A stretch of DNA of 14,587 bases from Chloroflexota bacterium. GTDB lineage: Bacteria > Chloroflexota > Dehalococcoidia > UBA2247 > RBG-13-53-26. This document shows, piece after piece, positions 6,199-13,728 of the stretch. The notes below the pieces were generated by a model. It worked only from the letters and a program-made list of their open reading frames with translations, had not been told where the DNA came from and did not search any database. Each line of letters starts with the position of its first letter. The stretch's first letter is position 1. Location: assembly GCA_003650185.1 (NCBI GenBank), contig QMOF01000030.1, positions 1-14,587 of the forward strand, in the 5' to 3' direction. The translations under genes were made by a program, and so were the position numbers.

Positions 6199-6761
6199 TC
6201 TTTGTAACGGTGGGTATGCACACCCAGGGTTTTGACCGCCTGCTGAAGAAAATGGACGAGATCGCTGGCACAATCGATGAGGAGGTCGTGATACAGACCG
6301 GCGGGAGCAGCTACATCCCCCGAAATGCAAAGCACTTTGACTTCGTGACCGAGAGCGAGTTCCGGGAGCTGTGCCGGAAGGCCAGGGTAGTGGTGACGCA
6401 CGGGGCGATGACAATCGTTGACGCTCTTGAGCAGGGAACGCCGGTGATTGCCGTCCCCAGGCTAAGGCAACACGGAGAGGTCATCGACGACCATCAGCTC
6501 TACCTGGCCCAGGAGCTGGCAAAGCAGGGGAAGGTGGAGGCAGTGACCGACGTGGAGGGGCTTGCCGAAGCCCTGGCGCGAGTGGGTTCCGGAACGGTGG
6601 CTCTGGTGAAGGACAGGCGCCTGGTGGAGGCCCTGAAGCGGCTTCTGGAGGAGATTGGTTACGGGTGGGGTGGTGAGGGGAAGCGAGTGCGCCGCGCATG
6701 GCCCTCGAGGGTGAAAATCCGAATGGCAGGTTGGGTGAGCAGACGGTACGGGGCGAGTTGA
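6195..6761 (+). CDS. Alg13-like (PssE-type) glycosyltransferase catalytic subunit
   Basis: The protein has 188 residues. MIFVTVGMHTQGFDRLL is the Alg13/PssE N-terminal motif. VVIQTGGSSY (31-40), VVVTHGAMT (66-73 region) and VPRLRQHGEVIDDHQ (87-101) form the UDP-sugar-binding C-terminal half of a split GT-B enzyme (GT28-like). It should pair with the Alg14-like product encoded directly upstream. The start ATG 6195 overlaps the previous stop by 4 bp and has GGGAG (6183-6187) at 7-nt spacing; the frame is open upstream, but the conserved N-terminus fixes the start. The family is usually about 160 residues; the extra C-terminal part (about 155-188) is basic (KRVRR...RVKIR) and could contact membrane lipid. 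Confidence 0.9.
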   Translation: MIFVTVGMHTQGFDRLLKKMDEIAGTIDEEVVIQTGGSSYIPRNAKHFDFVTESEFRELCRKARVVVTHGAMTIVDALEQGTPVIAVPRLRQHGEVIDDHQLYLAQELAKQGKVEAVTDVEGLAEALARVGSGTVALVKDRRLVEALKRLLEEIGYGWGGEGKRVRRAWPSRVKIRMAGWVSRRYGAS

Positions 6762-6767
6762 GGACAT

Positions 6768-8501
6768 ATGTGTAAGCAGGATCAAAGCGCAAGATACAGG
6801 CGCGCCTCGCTGGTCCTTTTCTCAGTAGCGGTCATCCTGGGGGCGGTCTCCATCTACACCGCCAGTCTGGACATAGGAGCGTATGGTCTGATACATAGCC
6901 TGTCCCCTGCCTATTTCGTGGCCCTCTTTCTGCTGACGGTCTCTTTCCTTGTCCAGGTGAGGTTCAACGAGGGCGGCACCGGGTTGATAGCCCTGCACCT
7001 GGTGGCCATGATCGTTTTCCTCTACTTCGTGGCCGCACCCATCGAGGGGACTCCCCGGTTTCCCTATGCCTATCACGCTTACGGCCATACGGAGTACATT
7101 GTGCGAAATGGCGAGGTCAACACCGCCATCCTCACCTATCAGTACTGGCCGGGGCAGCAGTACCTGGGGGCGATGCTGGTCAATGTAGGTGGTCTGGGCC
7201 CACTGGCCCTTCTGACAGGCTACCCCATTGCGCTCCAGCTAATATCGCTGCCGCTGCTCTATTCGATACTGAGGACGGTGACCGAAGATCGGAAGGTAGT
7301 CTGGGTGGCCATCTGGGTGTATTTCGTGGCAGGCTGGGTGAACCAGGCATACTACACGTCAGCAGCTCACGGGTATTTCTTCTTTCTGATGGTCATTCTG
7401 GCAGCGCTTGTGTGGGCCATCCGGCAGGGCGAGAGACGCCTGGCTCAGAGGGTGCCTTTGCTGGTCATCGTCGTTTTGCTCTCTGCGGCCCTTGTGATAG
7501 GTCACATGCTTTCCTCTCTGGCGGCGCTGTTCTGCCTGGTGGTGGTCTACGTTTTGTTCAAGGTCAAGGGGGTGTTGCGGTTCAGGGGACCTCAGAGCAT
7601 CAGCGCCGTCATGCCTGGACTGCTGGTGGCTATGATTGCGCTGTGGCTGTTCAACCCGCTTGGTGGTTTTCTCTCGGGAACCCCGGTGGAGGTGCCTGGG
7701 GGCGGTGGGACAACCGTGACCGAGAACAAAGGTGGTGTGGGGGGACTGTTTGACTTCGAGTCGAACATCAGATCGGCTTACGAGTCTGCCATCAGTTCGA
7801 GCTTTGAGCTGGGCGAGCAGCACACGAGGGTGATGTATATCAAGGTAGGCTTGACGGCATTCTTCTGTAGCCTCCCCATTCTCGGCTTCCTGCTGATAGT
7901 AGCCAGGCGGAGGGTCTCCCTGAACTTCTTGGTGGTGCTGGGGCTGCTGCTGGGGGTCGGCGTCATCCCGTTCGTGCTAGGTGGCTATAGCGGGGAGATA
8001 CTGTCTCGCGTTCTGGGGTATGGACTGCTGTTCCTGGGATTGCTTGCGGCGTACAACGCGAAACACAGGGTGCTGTCGGTACTGCTCATTGCCTTCCTGG
8101 TGGTGTGTCCCGTGCTGTTTGTGGCATCGGCCTACGGCAATGAGAAGTTTGACTACGTGTCGCCTGCTGAGATCAAGGGGGTGCAGTTTTTCTATGAGCA
8201 TGCTCCCTCTGATGCCACGGTGTACAGCCTGACCAAGCGTATATGGGACTTCAAATACATAGAGCGAGGCTACTGGCGAGAGCTGGACGTAGACTCCATA
8301 GGCGGTGCTGACAGTGCGCCGCCTGGTGATGACACCAGGCCGGAGTATGTCCTGTTGGGCGAAAGGGACATAGAAGGCCGGACGTTTCTGTATGGGAGCG
8401 TAGACAAAGAGCGACTGACTAGCGTGGCCACGTCCTCGTCCTACTGGAAGGTCTACTCCGGTGGGGGCTTTGATCTCTTCTATTATGTGAGGGAGCCTTA
8501 A
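6768..8501 (+). CDS. Multi-spanning membrane protein, GT-C glycosyltransferase-like layout
   Basis: The protein has 577 residues with about 11-13 predicted transmembrane segments (for example 13-31, 47-64, 72-91, 176-192, 203-218, 229-246, 249-265, 281-296, 360-378, 385-405, 413-428, 436-455). A first outside loop near 95-135 contains PYAYHAYGHTEY and YQYWPGQQYL, a position where GT-C enzymes carry acidic/His catalytic residues. A Gly-rich loop lies at 308-327, and the last 120 residues (from about 457) form a soluble, probably extracytoplasmic domain. That matches lipid-phosphate-sugar-dependent GT-C enzymes, but no diagnostic family motif is certain; a polymerase or an unrelated polytopic protein remains possible. 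GAGGA (6760-6764) precedes the ATG by 3 nt and the gene follows the Alg13-like stop by 6 bp, so it belongs to the same operon. Confidence 0.7.
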   Translation: MCKQDQSARYRRASLVLFSVAVILGAVSIYTASLDIGAYGLIHSLSPAYFVALFLLTVSFLVQVRFNEGGTGLIALHLVAMIVFLYFVAAPIEGTPRFPYAYHAYGHTEYIVRNGEVNTAILTYQYWPGQQYLGAMLVNVGGLGPLALLTGYPIALQLISLPLLYSILRTVTEDRKVVWVAIWVYFVAGWVNQAYYTSAAHGYFFFLMVILAALVWAIRQGERRLAQRVPLLVIVVLLSAALVIGHMLSSLAALFCLVVVYVLFKVKGVLRFRGPQSISAVMPGLLVAMIALWLFNPLGGFLSGTPVEVPGGGGTTVTENKGGVGGLFDFESNIRSAYESAISSSFELGEQHTRVMYIKVGLTAFFCSLPILGFLLIVARRRVSLNFLVVLGLLLGVGVIPFVLGGYSGEILSRVLGYGLLFLGLLAAYNAKHRVLSVLLIAFLVVCPVLFVASAYGNEKFDYVSPAEIKGVQFFYEHAPSDATVYSLTKRIWDFKYIERGYWRELDVDSIGGADSAPPGDDTRPEYVLLGERDIEGRTFLYGSVDKERLTSVATSSSYWKVYSGGGFDLFYYVREP

Positions 8502-8599
8502 ATGCCGGTCGGCGGGCGGCGCTACCCGTGGGTGCATGTGCAGGGGCTTTCACGCTGGGTTGAAATCGGGTAGCATGGAGGGCGGGCCGGGGGAGGATG

Positions 8600-9406
8600 G
8601 TGTTGAGTTGCCCTGAGGAAATGGATCAGCCGGTTCAGTCGAGCATCTCTTCACGTGTGGCCCTGTTGCGCAAGAGAAGTTGGGCGCTCTGTCGCGTGAT
8701 GTGGGATCTGGGCTGCCTCTTGAGGCAGCCCAGCGAGGCGCGACGGTTCATTAACTACGTGGGGCAGTTCCGCCAGGGAAGATGCCTGCTTGAGGAGGTG
8801 GAGCCGGAGAACCTGTTCCCGGGTGTCTGGGAGGCCCCGGTCACTCTCCGAAACGCGAACCTGGGAGATGGCAACGTCGACTTGCTGGAGCTCTATTTGC
8901 TCTCGGCCGTGGTGTCGCGAATTGCGAAGCCGACAGTGTTTGAAATAGGCACTTTCGACGGCCTGACCACCCTGCACCTGGCTATGAACTCGGATGCGGA
9001 GGCGAGGATACTGACGCTGGACCTGCCACGGTCGCAAATGGAGGATACCAGGTTTCCCCTGTCAGAGTGTGACAGGAAGTACGTTGACAAACCTGAGGTG
9101 GGGGTGAAGTACAGGGGCTCGGCTGTAGAGCATAAGATAACTCAGCTATACGGTGACTCTGCTGTGTTTGACTACGCCCAGTTCGAGGGTCAGGTAGACA
9201 TGGTTTTCATTGATGGGAGTCACCAGTACGAGTACGTCATGGAGGACTCGCGTAATGCCTTCAGAATGCTGAAGAGGACAGGCGGTGTGGTTCTTTGGCA
9301 CGACTACTCGGCCTGGGAAGGGGTGACGAAAGCGGTTGATGAACTGTCTGCCGAGAGGCCGCTTCGCCGTATCAAGGGTACCACGCTTGCTGTTTTTGTA
9401 TCGTGA
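8600..9406 (+). CDS. Class I SAM-dependent methyltransferase
   Basis: About 268 residues. The SAM-binding motif I is VFEIGTFDGLTTLHLA, followed by an acidic strand end (LTLDLP) and FIDGSHQYEYVMED, then WHDY. This FIDG-H/WHDY pattern belongs to the Methyltransf_24-type group, which includes O-methyltransferases acting on sugars and natural products. In this context methylation of a glycan residue is the likeliest role, but the substrate is not shown. The N-terminal 80 residues are family-variable. The start is uncertain: ATG 8597 touches the GGGAGG site (8591-8596) with no spacing, GTG 8600 and TTG 8603 follow at 3 and 6 nt, and ATG 8621 lies in TGAGGAAATG. I use GTG 8600. A 98-bp gap separates it from the membrane protein gene, so a separate promoter is possible, but none is clear. 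Confidence 0.85.
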   Translation: MLSCPEEMDQPVQSSISSRVALLRKRSWALCRVMWDLGCLLRQPSEARRFINYVGQFRQGRCLLEEVEPENLFPGVWEAPVTLRNANLGDGNVDLLELYLLSAVVSRIAKPTVFEIGTFDGLTTLHLAMNSDAEARILTLDLPRSQMEDTRFPLSECDRKYVDKPEVGVKYRGSAVEHKITQLYGDSAVFDYAQFEGQVDMVFIDGSHQYEYVMEDSRNAFRMLKRTGGVVLWHDYSAWEGVTKAVDELSAERPLRRIKGTTLAVFVS

Positions 9407-9526
9407 CCAAGGAGACGGTGTCTCTGATGTGCTCTTGTAGTAGCAGCGGCCAGGGCCCTCCGTTTGTGGAAGATGAGAAGGAAGCGCCGGGCAGCGGGTG
9501 TCATGGGCCGCACCGACGCGGACGGG

Positions 9527-10384
9527 CTACTGTGTCACGTCGACCCAGAGGTGCAGAGTCCGGCATGGCTGAGTCTCGTTGTTCCTGAATAGCCAGAACT
9601 CTACTTTTCTATCTTCGCCGGGCTGCTCGATGGCGAACACCGCCTCTTGCTCCCATTCCTCGTCGTGGTAAAGCTCTATTGGGCCTATAACGGCACACTG
9701 TTCCTCTGTGTCCTGTCCCTTGTCAACCCATATCTCCACTCGGTAGCTGGTACTGCTGTGCTCCTGGCAGACTATGCCCAGGGCAGCGCTTGCTTCCTCG
9801 CCTACCGTCAGAGTCTCAGGGTACTCCTGCATCTGGCCTTGTGGCCCGAGGATGTAGAACTCGGTGAATCTCTGCTCGGAGGCTGGGATGGCAAGCCGAT
9901 AGGCAATGAGTCCAGCAGCCGTCACCAGTGATAGGGCGACCAGCAGGTACAGCAGCCTGTCAATAGGTCGACCCTTCCGCCATGCAGGCACCGCAACGTG
10001 GACGTGAAGTATCCAGCGCTCTTCCTGTGGCAGGTGGCCGCGCCGGTAGAGGGCCACCGCCGACGCGGCAATGACCAGAATGGTGATAGCTGCCACGCTG
10101 GGCCAGAGCCTGACGCCCCACGTGTAGTTCAGCAGCAGCCCGACGAGTGAAGCAAGTGCGATGCTTAGCCCAAAGGTCAGCGCGAGCCTCTCGCTTCCCC
10201 GCAGGTCGCTCTTTCGGGGGAACAGCGCCGTCGTCAAGCTGTATCCAGGACAAAGGAGCAAGAAGAGCAGCCCGAGAATGATACGCAGCAGGTTGGATGG
10301 GACTAAGGCCACTGCGCAGATGAATGCGGCAGTTAGAACAACCACGGCTGTGAACTCGGTGCCGGCTCTTATCCGCAGGTCCAC
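9527..10384 (-). CDS. DUF1616 domain membrane protein
   Basis: The protein has 285 residues. The N-terminal half has four transmembrane helices (about 10-28, 32-53, 66-86, 93-113) with the DUF1616 hallmarks: LLCPGYSLTTALFPR, then SERLALTFGLSIAL and GLLLNYTWGVRL. A fifth helix at about 144-166 leads to an extracytoplasmic domain with TEFYILGPQGQMQEYP, the second conserved block of the family, and a beta-rich C-terminus. The function of DUF1616 proteins is unknown; they occur mainly in archaea and Chloroflexota. The frame is open to a TTG at 10450, but GTG 10384 is chosen because GGAG lies 5 nt upstream (10390-10393) and because a likely promoter occupies 10421-10450. The gene reads against its neighbours and converges on the methyltransferase with a 120-bp spacer that has no clear terminator. 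Confidence 0.87.
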   Translation of the reverse strand: MDLRIRAGTEFTAVVVLTAAFICAVALVPSNLLRIILGLLFLLLCPGYSLTTALFPRKSDLRGSERLALTFGLSIALASLVGLLLNYTWGVRLWPSVAAITILVIAASAVALYRRGHLPQEERWILHVHVAVPAWRKGRPIDRLLYLLVALSLVTAAGLIAYRLAIPASEQRFTEFYILGPQGQMQEYPETLTVGEEASAALGIVCQEHSSTSYRVEIWVDKGQDTEEQCAVIGPIELYHDEEWEQEAVFAIEQPGEDRKVEFWLFRNNETQPCRTLHLWVDVTQ

Positions 10385-10420
10385 CTTGGCTCCAGTGTCT
10401 GGCTCAGGGTTTCGGGTGAC

Positions 10421-10450
10421 AGTATAAGAAGGGCACGACTGCAAAGGCAA
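10421..10450 (-). promoter_or_regulatory. Promoter for the DUF1616 gene
   Basis: On the minus strand TATACT (-10 at 10421-10426, 5 of 6) and TTGCCT (-35 at 10445-10450, 4 of 6) are separated by 18 bp. The predicted start near 10414 leaves about 30 bases to the GTG at 10384, which contain the ribosome site. Confidence 0.5.
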
Positions 10451-10469
10451 ATCAGCCAGACCATACCTG

Positions 10470-10498
10470 TTGACGCGTCTGTAACCACAGTGTAAGAT
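10470..10498 (+). promoter_or_regulatory. Promoter for glycan block 2
   Basis: TTGACG (-35, 10470-10475, 5 of 6) and TAAGAT (-10, 10493-10498, 4 of 6) have an exact 17-bp spacer. The start would be near 10505, 80 bases before the glycosyltransferase start. It lies back to back with the DUF1616 promoter, with 19 bp between the two -35 boxes. Confidence 0.55.
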
Positions 10499-10585
10499 GG
10501 CGTCGAATTTGCCAGGCCACTTGAGCCTGAGAGCGAGAGGCCTCGTTGTACTCGGACACGTGGCTTTCTGTGGGATGGGTTCACC

Positions 10586-11446
10586 GTGGAGATGTCGGTA
10601 GTCGTCTGTGCCAGAAATGCGGGCAAGACCATCAGGGAGTGCCTGGAATCCGTCAGGCGAAGCTGTCCGGCTGAGATAATCGTTATCGATGGCAATTCAA
10701 CAGACGACACCGCAACCGTTGCCCGGGAATATACAGACAAGGTGTTCTCCGACGAGGGAAGAGGGATAGCCTACGCCCGGCAACTGGGGGCCGAGAAGGC
10801 CACGGGCGGCTACGTATGTTACGTTGACTCAGATGTGGTGTTGCCTGAGGGAACACTACCTCTGATGGCGCGGGAGATGGAGAGCCACGGCTATGCCGGG
10901 ATCCACGCTCAGGTATTGAGCACGGAGAACGGCACGTACTGGCAGTGGGCGGAGGACCAACATTTCCGGATGAGGTTCAACAAGGAAGGTGAACGTGAGG
11001 TGCTGGGGGCCATAACGGTCATGTACAGGAGGAATACCATCCTGAGGTACCAGTTTGACCCCGCATTCTCCTTCTTCGGTGCGCCGGAGGACGGAGACTT
11101 TTGCCACAGGTTGAGGAAGGACGGCCATCGGCTGGGGATATCCTCGGCCGTGGTCTATCATCAGCACAGGGCCAGTGCCAGGGAGTTCGTCAGGCAGCGC
11201 ATGTGCTATGGAAAAGGAAGTGCCCAGGCGTTCTGGAAGCACCGGTCGGTGAAGCATCTCGCCGGGCCGTTGCTCATGGTACCGTTCGGCATCCTTGTCT
11301 GCTTCAGGACGAGAAGCTTGAGGATGCTGCCTTACTACCTGGTGTGGTCGGTCTCGGGCAATATCGGTCTGGTGAGCCGATTGTGTCAACTTGTGGGCCA
11401 GAGGTTGATGCCTGGTGCACTACGGCGGCGCGCCACGGCCCTATGA
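10586..11446 (+). CDS. Family 2 glycosyltransferase
   Basis: The protein has 286 residues. MSVVVCARNAGKTIRECLESV (from residue 3) is a GT2 start, IIVIDGNSTDDT (31-42) is the nucleotide-binding strand, YVDSDVVLP (79-87) holds the DxD metal motif (81-83), and FGAPEDGDFCHRLRKDG (164-180) is the catalytic ED region. The C-terminal region (about 225-270) has two hydrophobic stretches that may anchor it to the membrane. It probably extends or starts a lipid-linked glycan from an NDP-sugar. The start may be GTG 10586 or ATG 10592; the second lies immediately after GTGGAG, so neither has ideal spacing. It is the first gene after the divergent promoter and heads a rightward run of four genes; the next start is 46 bp downstream. 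Confidence 0.9.
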   Translation: MEMSVVVCARNAGKTIRECLESVRRSCPAEIIVIDGNSTDDTATVAREYTDKVFSDEGRGIAYARQLGAEKATGGYVCYVDSDVVLPEGTLPLMAREMESHGYAGIHAQVLSTENGTYWQWAEDQHFRMRFNKEGEREVLGAITVMYRRNTILRYQFDPAFSFFGAPEDGDFCHRLRKDGHRLGISSAVVYHQHRASAREFVRQRMCYGKGSAQAFWKHRSVKHLAGPLLMVPFGILVCFRTRSLRMLPYYLVWSVSGNIGLVSRLCQLVGQRLMPGALRRRATAL

Positions 11447-11492
11447 GGATGCAGACCGGACGGGAGGGGTGGTCTTCGCCAATGGAGCAGAT

Positions 11493-13091
11493 ATGTCCAG
11501 CAAAGTCCTGGTGATCGGCCTGGACGGGGCCACGTTTGACCTGGTAGGCCCGTGGGTAGCTGCGGGAAAGCTCCCCTCGCTCGGTGGGCTGATGGCGGAC
11601 GGCGTCTGGGGCACACTGAAGTCTGTTGTCCCGTCGATATCAGCTCCAGCCTGGGTGTCGTTCATGACCGGAAAGAACCCCGGGAAGCACGGTGTGCTGG
11701 ACTTCGTTACCCGCTCCGCCTCCGGAGATGGCCGACCTCGCCTTGTTTCTTCTCTCTCCTTCCCTGACAAGACGCTCTGGGAGGTACTCGGTTCACACGG
11801 AAGGACGGTGGGAGTTGTCAATGTACCGGTCACCTATCCGCCCAAGAAGGTCAATGGCTTCCTCATATCCTGTTTCATGACGCCGCCGTCGGCGAAGGTG
11901 TTCACTTACCCTGAGGAGCTGGCGCGGGCGATACCAGACTACAGGATCGACACCCGTTTTGCGCTGGCACGGCACCAGGACGGGAGGGGTTACGAGAGCA
12001 AGCGCGAGCTGTTGCGTGAGCAGTACGACATCACCCGGAAGCGGGCATCAGTAGTGCTGAGACTGCTGGATGCCTGGCCGGTAGACTTCTTCATGGTGGT
12101 TTTCAAGGGAACGGACAACATGCAGCACTACTTCTGGGACCGGAGGGACATTCTTCTTGACTACTACCGTACACTGGACGACATTGTGGGCGAGATTGTG
12201 GCCAGGGGTGGCAGTGCTGCGGACGTTTTCATCATCTCTGACCACGGCTTCGGGCCCCGGGGCAGCAAGGAGTTCTATACGAACGCCTGGCTCGAAGGGT
12301 TAGGCTTGCTCCGGACCCGGAGGAGTGTGGGGAGCCGTCTTCGGCAAAGTGCCCAACGGTTAGCCTTGAACGTCAACCGCAAGATGGAGCTGGGCAGAAG
12401 GCTGCCCGCTGCGGTTTCTGGCGTTGCCAGCCTGGTGGTCAACCACGAGACAAAGGTGGTCTGGGGTGACACCACGGCATACGGGCGTGACGACATCACG
12501 TCCATAGTAGCGGTTAATATCAACCTCAGGGGAAGGGAGCCTTACGGCGTAGTGGAGCCGGGGCGGGACTACGAGGCAGTCAGGGATACCGTCGTGGAGA
12601 AGCTGCGAGCCGTGGCCGACCCCGACAGCGGGGCCAGGGTCATGAGGGACGTGTTCAGGAGAGAGGAGCTTTACTCCGGCCGCAACCTCGGCAGCATGCC
12701 GGATGTAATCGGGGTGCCGCACCCGGAGTACGTGGTGAAGAACAAGATGTCCTTTTCAAGAAGTGTCTTCCTGGAGTCGACGGAGCTGATGTCCGGCGAG
12801 CACTATGCACAACCTGATGGCATGTTTATCGCGCACGGCCCGGATATCAGGAAGGGAGTCCAGATCCAGGGGGCCAGGCTGATTGATATTGCCCCTACTG
12901 TTCTTCATGTTATGGGGGTCCCTGTCCCAGGAGATATGGACGGTGTGGTGCTGAGTCATATATTTGCCGAAGGCTCTGAGCCATTTGCCAGGCAGCCGGT
13001 TTATCAGGATACCGAAGAAGAGAAGGCCAGGGTCAGGGAGAGGATAGAACGAGTGAGGGGGCTTGGTGGTGCGAAGGGGCTGGCTGGTTAG
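11493..13091 (+). CDS. AlkP-superfamily phosphodiesterase / nucleotide pyrophosphatase-like protein
   Basis: The protein has 532 residues and no signal peptide, so it is probably cytosolic. Metal site 1 begins at LVIGLDGATFD (D11). The nucleophile region PSISAPAWVSFMTG (47-60) followed by NPGKHG aligns with the NPP pattern PS-x-T-x-P, placing Ser50 where NPP enzymes have Thr. Further ligands appear as GTDNMQH (D208, H212), IISDHGFG (D250, H251) and SGEH (H437). The set is complete, so an active hydrolase or phosphotransferase is expected. NPP-like enzymes cleave phosphodiesters or pyrophosphates; within a glycan locus the substrate could be a sugar- or lipid-linked phosphodiester, but this is inference. 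ATG 11493 has GGAG at 11484-11487 (5-nt spacing) and begins just before the conserved strand; the open frame upstream to 11415 is the shadow of the preceding gene's end. Confidence 0.88.
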   Translation: MSSKVLVIGLDGATFDLVGPWVAAGKLPSLGGLMADGVWGTLKSVVPSISAPAWVSFMTGKNPGKHGVLDFVTRSASGDGRPRLVSSLSFPDKTLWEVLGSHGRTVGVVNVPVTYPPKKVNGFLISCFMTPPSAKVFTYPEELARAIPDYRIDTRFALARHQDGRGYESKRELLREQYDITRKRASVVLRLLDAWPVDFFMVVFKGTDNMQHYFWDRRDILLDYYRTLDDIVGEIVARGGSAADVFIISDHGFGPRGSKEFYTNAWLEGLGLLRTRRSVGSRLRQSAQRLALNVNRKMELGRRLPAAVSGVASLVVNHETKVVWGDTTAYGRDDITSIVAVNINLRGREPYGVVEPGRDYEAVRDTVVEKLRAVADPDSGARVMRDVFRREELYSGRNLGSMPDVIGVPHPEYVVKNKMSFSRSVFLESTELMSGEHYAQPDGMFIAHGPDIRKGVQIQGARLIDIAPTVLHVMGVPVPGDMDGVVLSHIFAEGSEPFARQPVYQDTEEEKARVRERIERVRGLGGAKGLAG

Positions 13092-13098
13092 GGACGCA

Positions 13099-13728
13099 AT
13101 GCCGGGTGCACACAACGTCATGCGGGAGGAGTCTGAAGCCAGGTCGAGAGGCGTGTGCTACTGTGACCTGGACGGTGTATTCGCTCCGTACCCGGAGTGC
13201 TGGCTGGAGTTCATAGAGGTGAGGACGGGCAGAGCCTTCGGATCACTGGACGAAGCGAAGCAGGGCATTTCATACGCTGACTATGTGAGGCTGAAGAACG
13301 AGTACAGAAGCAGTGAGTTCAAATACAGTCTTACTCCCAGGGCAGGGTCGCCGGAGTTCACACGGTTTCTGATTCAGGAAGGCTGGTTTGTTGGCATCGT
13401 TACCACGCGGCCGGCCGGCCACCGGCAGTTGCTGATAAGGACGATACGCTGGCTGGAGAGAAATGGCATTGTGTTTGATGACATATTGTTCTGCGACAAC
13501 AAGGTCGAGGTGGTGGCCAGGTACCCTGAGCTGGTCTTCGGAGTGGAGGATGAGGCGTCCGAGGCCAACGCGGTGGCCAATCTGGGTTATCGGATATTCC
13601 TGCTGTCCAATCCAGGCGATACGCGTGGGGGGCTTCACCACAACGTCACAGTGGTGAGGTCCTTTGAAGACATTATGGAGGTTTTGAAGCGTGGGCCGGG
13701 TGCGCATGAAAACCTTCATCGTCAATAG
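13099..13728 (+). CDS. HAD-like phosphatase
   Basis: The protein has 209 residues. CDLDGVFAPY (22-31 region) is HAD motif I, with nucleophile D23 and acid/base D25. GIVTTRPAGH serves as motif II (Thr in TTRP, as in nucleotidase-type HAD proteins). A Lys in FCDNKVE and the acidic pair in FGVEDEASEAN stand for motifs III and IV. The layout recalls 5'-nucleotidase or sugar/polyol-phosphate phosphatases of the HAD superfamily; the substrate is unknown. ATG 13099 has AGGGA (13090-13094) upstream and starts 7 bp after the phosphodiesterase stop; the longer frame from 13063 overlaps that gene and is not favoured. Its 3' end overlaps the next gene by 23 bp, so the three genes are likely cotranslated. 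Confidence 0.8.
   Translation: MPGAHNVMREESEARSRGVCYCDLDGVFAPYPECWLEFIEVRTGRAFGSLDEAKQGISYADYVRLKNEYRSSEFKYSLTPRAGSPEFTRFLIQEGWFVGIVTTRPAGHRQLLIRTIRWLERNGIVFDDILFCDNKVEVVARYPELVFGVEDEASEANAVANLGYRIFLLSNPGDTRGGLHHNVTVVRSFEDIMEVLKRGPGAHENLHRQ

Noticed and set aside
8502..8573. 23-codon ORF directly after the membrane protein stop (TAAATG)
   Set aside because: It has no family resemblance and no distinct ribosome site, and its length is easily reached by chance. It could only matter if conserved in relatives.
9407..9526. Bidirectional terminator between the methyltransferase and DUF1616 genes
   Set aside because: The convergent gap is where one would be expected, but I found only short GC-rich self-complementarity and no T-rich tract on either side.
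9403..9588. 61-codon rightward ORF overlapping the methyltransferase stop
   Set aside because: The composition is Ser/Arg/Gly-rich without hydrophobic core, it has no ribosome site, and it runs into the 3' end of the DUF1616 gene on the other strand.
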